Of a DNA stretch of 64,000 nucleotides, positions 58,392 to 64,000 are shown one piece after another. The position numbers and the translations under genes were made by a program. The notes beneath the pieces are model-generated. The model saw only the letters and a program-made list of their open reading frames with translations. It was not told where the DNA came from and made no database searches. The stretch comes from Emergomyces orientalis (taxonomy: Eukaryota > Ascomycota > Eurotiomycetes > Onygenales > Ajellomycetaceae): NCBI GenBank assembly GCA_002110485.1, contig MOWL01000088.1:682001-746000 (forward strand), given 5' to 3'. Position 1 is the stretch's first letter; each line of letters opens with the position of its first letter.

Positions 58392-58770
58392 ATTTTTATG
58401 TTTACCGAACAACATTCTTGGGTATGGAGAGTTAGTTGGGCGGAAAAATTAGGGGTACGCTGAGATTTGACAGATCTTCGAAGTGTCAGGATATTTTGAG
58501 GGTTTCTTTTCTTTAATGATGGTTGCTGTTTATATTCCAGTAGTTAACTGTTTTTTGTGCATCAGATTGATGTATATTTGCCTCCATAACACTAAAATTG
58601 AGAATGATTTTAAAAAAGCTGGAAATTTGCAGCGTAGAGGAAAAGCGGGGAACAACCGTCTACTTCCAATATAAAGGACACTCATTCATTCATTGTTTTT
58701 TTTAACTATGATTCTCGACCTAGATATGGCTGACTCCTCTGACGATATATAGGAATATGCGAACACAAAT
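58392..58770. other. 3'-3' intergenic het-c-DUF2828 gene
   Basis: AT-rich spacer between convergent genes. It probably holds both 3' UTRs. Confidence 0.5.
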
Positions 58771-61245
58771 TCAATCCACAACTCTCAACATATCGAATGC
58801 CTCATGTCCAACAATCTTTCGAAGAATACCCATCGGATCAAATTTCTTTTTCTTCTTTCCCTGCTCCTGAACCATTCCCCATTCCCCGTCCCCATCCACC
58901 ACCTCCACCTCCTGATCCTCGCCCCCTTCTTGATCATCCTCTTCCTCCCCAAATACACCACCCTCCAAAAACGCCTTCATCAATGTCTGACTGGCCCCGC
59001 TCACCAGCGCCGTACCTGCCATCTCTGCCGTGACGGCTACCGCCCCGGCTTTCTCCGCTAGGTTCCAGTATATTAATTCAGGCACCTCATACCCATGCTC
59101 CTTAAACTCCTCCGCCACAATCTGCTGATGCGTCTGCCAATCGGACTCGATAGAACTTGTCCCTGATGGCTGTGCCTGATCAAATTGCATATCACTAAAC
59201 ACAAACACCTGCTTCACCATATCTTCTGGGGGAACCTTATTCTCCACCGCCAAAGGCAATATCAACTGCCGAAACACCTTGACGAAATCTGTATTGTACC
59301 CCCACTCCGAGGAGCGCAGATCGTCCACTCGTTTTGTAAAGGGCGTATCTCCCACAATATGTATCAACGGATTCTGTGAGAAGGTGATAATCCGCCCGCC
59401 AAAAGGCGGCTTGGCCACCTCGGCCAGAACAAGACTGAGGCCAATGGCATTATGAATCGGTGCGATCCCCTGCCGATTCAACGGCCACTCCATAGAGCTA
59501 CTAACATCGCACAAGGCTATAGCACTAGTAAGCGACCCGGAGTCCTTGATGCGCTGCACCAGTGTCTTCCACTGCACATCTGCGACGGTCTCATCTAGGC
59601 TGTTAGGACCAGAAATGACGTGTTTCACTAGTAAACCGGGGGTAAGGACAGCGCCGGAGATTGTATTTTCACCTTTCGCGACGTCTTCTAGGTAGTCGGT
59701 GTAACGTTGGTGGTCCTTCTTGCTGAACAGTTTTTTGTATTGGTTCATGGCTAGTGAGGGGACGTGGGAATATTGGATGGTTGAGAAAGTTTCGGCGGAG
59801 ATGTCACGTTCGACTATAGAAAGGGCTTTGCGAAGCGGGGAGAGGGTGTGGGCGCGGTAGTGTTCACGAGCGCGCTTGAGATAGGTTTCTCGAGAGAGGG
59901 AGTGGGTGGCTTCAGGGTGGTGAGTAGGGTCGAGGGCGGAATCTGGGAAGAGAAGCTCAGCGATTGAGGAGGCGATGAGGGTGTGTTTGTCGTGAAAGCG
60001 TTCTAGGGAGGGGGCCCATTTTGCACAGAGGGAGATATCGCGGAGCGCAGTTTCGTTGTTGTTCTTGTTGCCGGATTCAAGGAGGAGCATATCCTTCCGC
60101 AGCTGGTTGGCAAAGAGGCGGGCAACAATTAGGTGGAGGGCGCGGTGAAAAGGGTCCGTGGCGAGACGGTTAAGGATATGTTCATAACGTCGTGTTTTTT
60201 CAGCCTTGGATACTTCTTTCTGTTCCGCCTGGGATTTTGGTCTTTCTTCTCGCACACGCCCTCCCCTTCCCCTCCCGCCACGTCCTGTGCCCCGGAGCCC
60301 CCTCTGCGCCCCCCGTCTCCGACTGCCGCCCCATTTTTTTGGAGCACGATAATGCGCCAACAGCATCTCGTCAGGATCGCTCATATCAAGTTTCTCTCCC
60401 GCCGATAGGACCAAAATATTTAGTAAATCCTTCCAATACCCGTGAGAACCGCCGTGGATAACATCATAATCATCCACTTCCATCTTGTCCCCGCCCTCCC
60501 CCTTAATAACTTCCTCAACCACAACTTGCTTATCCCCCTCCCTTTGCTTCGCATCCTTTTTAATCACAGGCCTATAAAGCCACTTCAAATTTCTCAAGAG
60601 TGTCCGTGGATGGTTATGCCCCAACCATCCTAACTGCCTATAAAACATACTTTTCTCCCCCTTTCCCAAATGAATACTGCGGGTCACCCAAATAATCTTC
60701 AGCGTCATCAGCGGATCGACCTCCCACGCTTGTTCGAGTGTTGCCTTCAGTAAGTCTTCGTTCCAATCATCATCTTCCTCACCGCCTACCTGATTAAACA
60801 GTTCTAGCAATGGGGATTGCGTCGACGCAAATGCCATGCCCTGGTTTGTCGTCACCATCCGATTGTTCTGCGCCATTTCGGCATCGTGCGCCTTTTTGCC
60901 GCCGGGATCTGCAGCGGCCCGGTCGAGTGCATCGACGAAGGCATTGCCAGTCGTCTTTGGCTGTGTTGTGTTCGTATTCGCTGTGCTGGGGTCGTCGCGA
61001 TTTTCGATATGCATGCTTCCCACCGCATTCTCGACGCCCGTGAGAACGGGGAGAGTCTTGAAGATATGTACCTCAAACTCTGCGTCCGACATGCGCAGGC
61101 ATGGATCTTCCGGCAGGAGGACAGGGAAACTAGAGTCCATAGAGGTGGTTTTCACTTTCTTTGCCGGAGGCGGTTGTTGTTGTGGTGTCATTTCAGTTTT
61201 GGACGATATCTCCCCAGAGTTAGAGGGGATGTTGGTATCCATCAT
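58771..61245 (-). CDS. DUF2828 protein (TROVE-like helical domain plus vWA domain)
   Basis: Intronless, 824 residues from the ATG at 61245. DUF2828 proteins combine a helical-repeat N-terminal half with a C-terminal von Willebrand A domain, related in layout to the Ro60 RNA-binding protein. Here the vWA metal site is intact: IALCDVSSSM gives the DxSxS motif near residue 595, and later KQVFVFSDMQFDQA matches the second acidic site. A basic Gly/Arg tract (RGLRGTGRGGRGRGGR, about residues 325-340) may bind RNA. The helical part has MFYRQLGWLGHNHPRTLLRN, SHGYWKDLLNILVL and CAKWAPSLERFHDKHTLIAS. The tail is acidic and then basic. The cellular role is unknown in fungi. Confidence 0.9.
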   Translation of the reverse strand: MMDTNIPSNSGEISSKTEMTPQQQPPPAKKVKTTSMDSSFPVLLPEDPCLRMSDAEFEVHIFKTLPVLTGVENAVGSMHIENRDDPSTANTNTTQPKTTGNAFVDALDRAAADPGGKKAHDAEMAQNNRMVTTNQGMAFASTQSPLLELFNQVGGEEDDDWNEDLLKATLEQAWEVDPLMTLKIIWVTRSIHLGKGEKSMFYRQLGWLGHNHPRTLLRNLKWLYRPVIKKDAKQREGDKQVVVEEVIKGEGGDKMEVDDYDVIHGGSHGYWKDLLNILVLSAGEKLDMSDPDEMLLAHYRAPKKWGGSRRRGAQRGLRGTGRGGRGRGGRVREERPKSQAEQKEVSKAEKTRRYEHILNRLATDPFHRALHLIVARLFANQLRKDMLLLESGNKNNNETALRDISLCAKWAPSLERFHDKHTLIASSIAELLFPDSALDPTHHPEATHSLSRETYLKRAREHYRAHTLSPLRKALSIVERDISAETFSTIQYSHVPSLAMNQYKKLFSKKDHQRYTDYLEDVAKGENTISGAVLTPGLLVKHVISGPNSLDETVADVQWKTLVQRIKDSGSLTSAIALCDVSSSMEWPLNRQGIAPIHNAIGLSLVLAEVAKPPFGGRIITFSQNPLIHIVGDTPFTKRVDDLRSSEWGYNTDFVKVFRQLILPLAVENKVPPEDMVKQVFVFSDMQFDQAQPSGTSSIESDWQTHQQIVAEEFKEHGYEVPELIYWNLAEKAGAVAVTAEMAGTALVSGASQTLMKAFLEGGVFGEEEDDQEGGEDQEVEVVDGDGEWGMVQEQGKKKKKFDPMGILRKIVGHEAFDMLRVVD

Positions 61246-62231
61246 CAATATCGATCTTGATTAATTGTTATATGTCCAAAGTTGATTGGGTATCGTTCGT
61301 TGGTGAAAGATAACAGGATAGAATAGAGGTATCTACGGCCTGGTTGTCTGTGTAAAATGATTTTGTTGGAGATGTATCCAACAATACGCATACCCGCAAT
61401 TAACCTTGCTAAACACCTTGTAGGTACTATTGCTTGCTAGACGATCGTTCGCACACCTCCAAATGTAGCTTCAGATCCTTTGGATTACTGAATGAAAACG
61501 AAAGACTATCAGCCAGATCCAGTCCCTCATACCACAGTCAAAAAGAGAGGAGAAGGAAGAAAGAAAGAAAATTGTTTATCACCCTTTGCCTTTTAAAGAT
61601 TGACATGAGGGGGGGATGACGGGTTGCAGAAGAAACCCCACCAGCCCTTCCAGTCTGACACTAAGTTATGGCTTGCCCAGCTTTTTGGGAGCCATCAGCA
61701 AGCAACGAGACCATCTTTGGTGAGCCTGGGCTCCAGCTAATGAGTAACAATTGGTCTAGCTTCGCTGTCAACGCAGGGTTTTGTTCAAATGCGCTCATTC
61801 CGCTGTTGTTTTTGGACGTTCGGTTACCGTTTTGGGCTCCCCGCTGCCCGTAGAGAGTCTCGTGAGGGCTGCAAGGACGAATCTTCCCTGTCGCGATATC
61901 ATATCTCAGCGAATATAGAGAGTATTTATTGGCTTCGAAGGGAAGAAAAAGAAATTTTACAGTATAAATAGCTGCCAAAAATATAAAATAAGAATAGATG
62001 CGAGAAATTTAATTAGCCCGTAAGAGATATTATGAGTCACATGGGATAATTCAACAGCATTACATTCTCAATCTAAGAATAAAGACACTCGGTTTTTTCC
62101 CCCAAAAAGAGCCATCCATCCATTGCAAAATCCAGGCATTTGAACAACCAAGTTAACACGTCCACGTCCATTTCCCACTTCCTAAGGGCTACCATATTTT
62201 ACATACAGCATTGCAATCATATCATACAATA
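61246..62231. other. intergenic region, no gene seen
   Basis: About 1 kb between the start of the DUF2828 gene and the stop of the next minus-strand gene. The minus frame 61661-61978 has no recognisable domain and no supporting splice sites. Confidence 0.45.
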
Positions 62232-63572
62232 TCATGGCCTTGTCGGTGTGGATGTTGGTGTTGCCTCCAGGGCTAAGCGCATAATATTCCGTATGTGGGA
62301 CACGATATCAGACGCTTTCCCCCAGTTCCAATCAAGCCCAGTACCAAATCTTGAAAACTAATTATTGGTTTAGTGACTTGAGTATTAGCTAGATGAAAAT
62401 GCTCCAGTGCAAAGTGAATATCGAGTTCTCACCCACCTTAGAGTCGTTATCAAGTCGGAGGAAGTAGAACTCGACGCCATCGCTGCATACTCCATAAACA
62501 GTGGCGTTCTTCCTTCTATCCTCTTTCCGCTTCGAATGCACGATGCCTGGCCACGAAAATAATTCACGTACTTTGTTAGCAAAACTCCATTTTAATCAAT
62601 TTATGTACGCCCTTGGACAGAAAATGACATATACATACTCATAAGCGCTAAGCACTTCCCTTCCCCTTGACGCGCCGTGGACTCCCCACTCACAGCAACA
62701 ACCACCAAATTCGTTGCCAAATCCTCAACGGACCCATACCATAGTGCAAAATCTGCTGTGCCGTAGAGTAAACGCGCGCGTCTATTATAATCCACCTCGT
62801 TCGAAAAGGCCGTCTCCACACTCAAACGCACCATTTCGGGCCCACTGGGATTCCAAGATGCAGTAGATGGCGTTGGCGACGTTTGCCGCGATAGTATTTC
62901 AGCGTTAGGAGGGGCGATAGACGGATCTGCTAGTACAGCGTTGCAATATCGTTCCTCCGCCGCAAGACATGTAAAGAGGATGAGATTTAGGCGGCAACCG
63001 ACTAGTCCTTCGCTTTTGCGGCCGGAGCTGACGAAATCGAGGTCCGAGAGGAGGGTTTCTGTGATTAGGTGGTCAGTGGTTGAGATTGAATGAGGATTTT
63101 ATACGTATTAATGTAAAATAATTGAAACGGAAAGGGGATAACTGGGGGAGAAAGTAAGCCTACTCAAGCAATGTGGTACCATACACATATCTTCAGGCGG
63201 CAAATCCCATATACTTGGATCCTTATCATACTCCAATTTGAAAACGTCAACGACATCTTCTAGTCTCATGTTGTCTGCAGGCAGCTAGAAACAAAAGGAA
63301 ATGCACAATCGAGAGCGAATACTTCAATTAGCACTCATGTCGTAATTCAGTGCCAGCTGCCGCCCTAACCCATGAACAGCACACTGCAGCCATCCTTGAA
63401 TCAAAAAATGAACAAATGAGGGAGGGAAACACACTATATCCTGCATCACCTGATTAACCATTTCGATCCGGGTGAGAAGCAAACTGCGAAAATCTTGCGG
63501 GAGCAGCGGGGACAGTTTATCCCTAAGCCAAAACACGAAGTCCATGCAGTGTCGGGTCACTAAGGGGTGCAT
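62232..63572 (-). CDS. unknown protein resembling inactivated fungal PD-(D/E)XK-fold proteins
   Basis: Exons on the minus strand: 63572-63435 (tentative), 63260-63164, 63058-62639, 62546-62437 and 62357-62232, giving 296 residues, in phase throughout. Without the tentative exon an ATG at 63257 gives 249 residues. No named family is certain. The order of elements (FSNEVDYNRRARLLYGTADF, then NLVVVAVSGES, then CLALMSIVHSKRKEDRRKNA, then TVYGVCSDGVEFYFLRLDND) parallels a fungal group with a restriction-endonuclease-like core. In that group VVVEAK is expected where this protein has VVVAVS, so catalysis is probably lost. The final exon, starting FSRFGTGLDWNWGKASDI, ends at the TGA at 62232. This family assignment is an inference. 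Confidence 0.6.
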
Positions 63573-64000
63573 TTTTGCTTTGTTTTGGAATGTCTTTGGG
63601 GAACACTGATAGCTGTATATGCAAGAATGCAACAAGAAAAATGTAACGTGGCCAAAATGAATGCACGAATGCACTGGAAGAAAATGGAAGTGTCTGCGAA
63701 TTTTGAAACTGTGAAATGGAGTTGTAAGTATAGAGAGTTGGATGGAAAATAAAATGAAAAAATGAGATGGACGAATGCCTTTTCGCACCTTCCTCTAGTC
63801 TCCTGTACGTGAATTCAGACTAGACGGAAAGTCCAGGGCTGCCATTGAAGTTCAATATTTTGGAAGGCAGGTTTGAGGAGAATGGCATAATGGCGGTTTG
63901 CGAGGAGAGATGAGAAAAGACGTTGTAAACACCGTTTGCGATGTGGAAATGTATAAAAGTACAAGCGGGATCATATGCATTGATTATATACAAATGTGGA
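63573..64000. other. window end, upstream of the last gene
   Basis: Probably the 5' region of the minus-strand gene. No other feature is visible before the window ends. Confidence 0.4.

Noticed and set aside
61661..61978. 105-codon minus frame between the DUF2828 gene and the last gene
   Set aside because: No recognisable domain, and it is not needed as an exon by either neighbour.

Overview
The window is nuclear DNA of a filamentous ascomycete. Genes carry short GT-AG introns, and the set includes fungal-specific families (Vid27, Clr5, HET-C, a PNP-NACHT-WD40 NLR, a DUF2828 protein). The overall look is Eurotiomycetes and most like Onygenales; this placement comes from protein style, not from a database search.

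Layout. 1-10.8 kb holds housekeeping genes: a dually targeted NADP-isocitrate dehydrogenase (+), complex I GRIM-19 (-) divergent from the tRNA methyltransferase Trm10 (+), and Vid27 (+). 10.8-16.2 kb is a complete non-LTR retrotransposon with a 14-bp target-site duplication, inserted just after Vid27. 17.9-31.7 kb holds an OXR1/TLDc protein (-), the AP-1 beta adaptin (-), a DEK_C-domain chromatin-type protein (-) divergent from the Erv1 sulfhydryl oxidase (+), and coatomer alpha (-). 32.3-42.4 kb holds an unknown nuclear-looking protein, a lysine/glutamate-rich conserved protein, a secreted phytase-like protein, a 3.4-kb gene-free stretch ending in a short telomere-type repeat, and an unnamed conserved coiled-coil protein. 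43.3-46.0 kb is a pogo/Fot1-type DNA transposon with 42-bp inverted repeats, a ruined transposase and an intact DUF3716 gene inside. 46.3-48.5 kb is a Clr5-domain protein. 49.3-54.0 kb is a PNP-NACHT-WD40 NLR broken by at least five frameshifts. It is followed by a full-length HET-C gene (54.8-58.4 kb), a DUF2828 vWA protein (-), and a small protein resembling inactivated PD-(D/E)XK-fold proteins (-).

The vesicle-coat genes (AP-1 beta, COPI alpha), the mitochondrial genes (GRIM-19, Erv1, Idp) and the chromatin-type genes (DEK_C, Clr5) are scattered housekeeping loci. They form no cluster. The most unusual signals are: (1) both transposons are inactivated by point mutations that create almost only TGA stops, many at conserved Trp codons, which implies C-to-T change in CpC and CpG contexts with CpA spared, the opposite of classical RIP; (2) the intact DUF3716 gene inside the mutated pogo element; (3) the decayed NLR next to HET-C, an arrangement that recalls a fungal self/non-self recognition locus.
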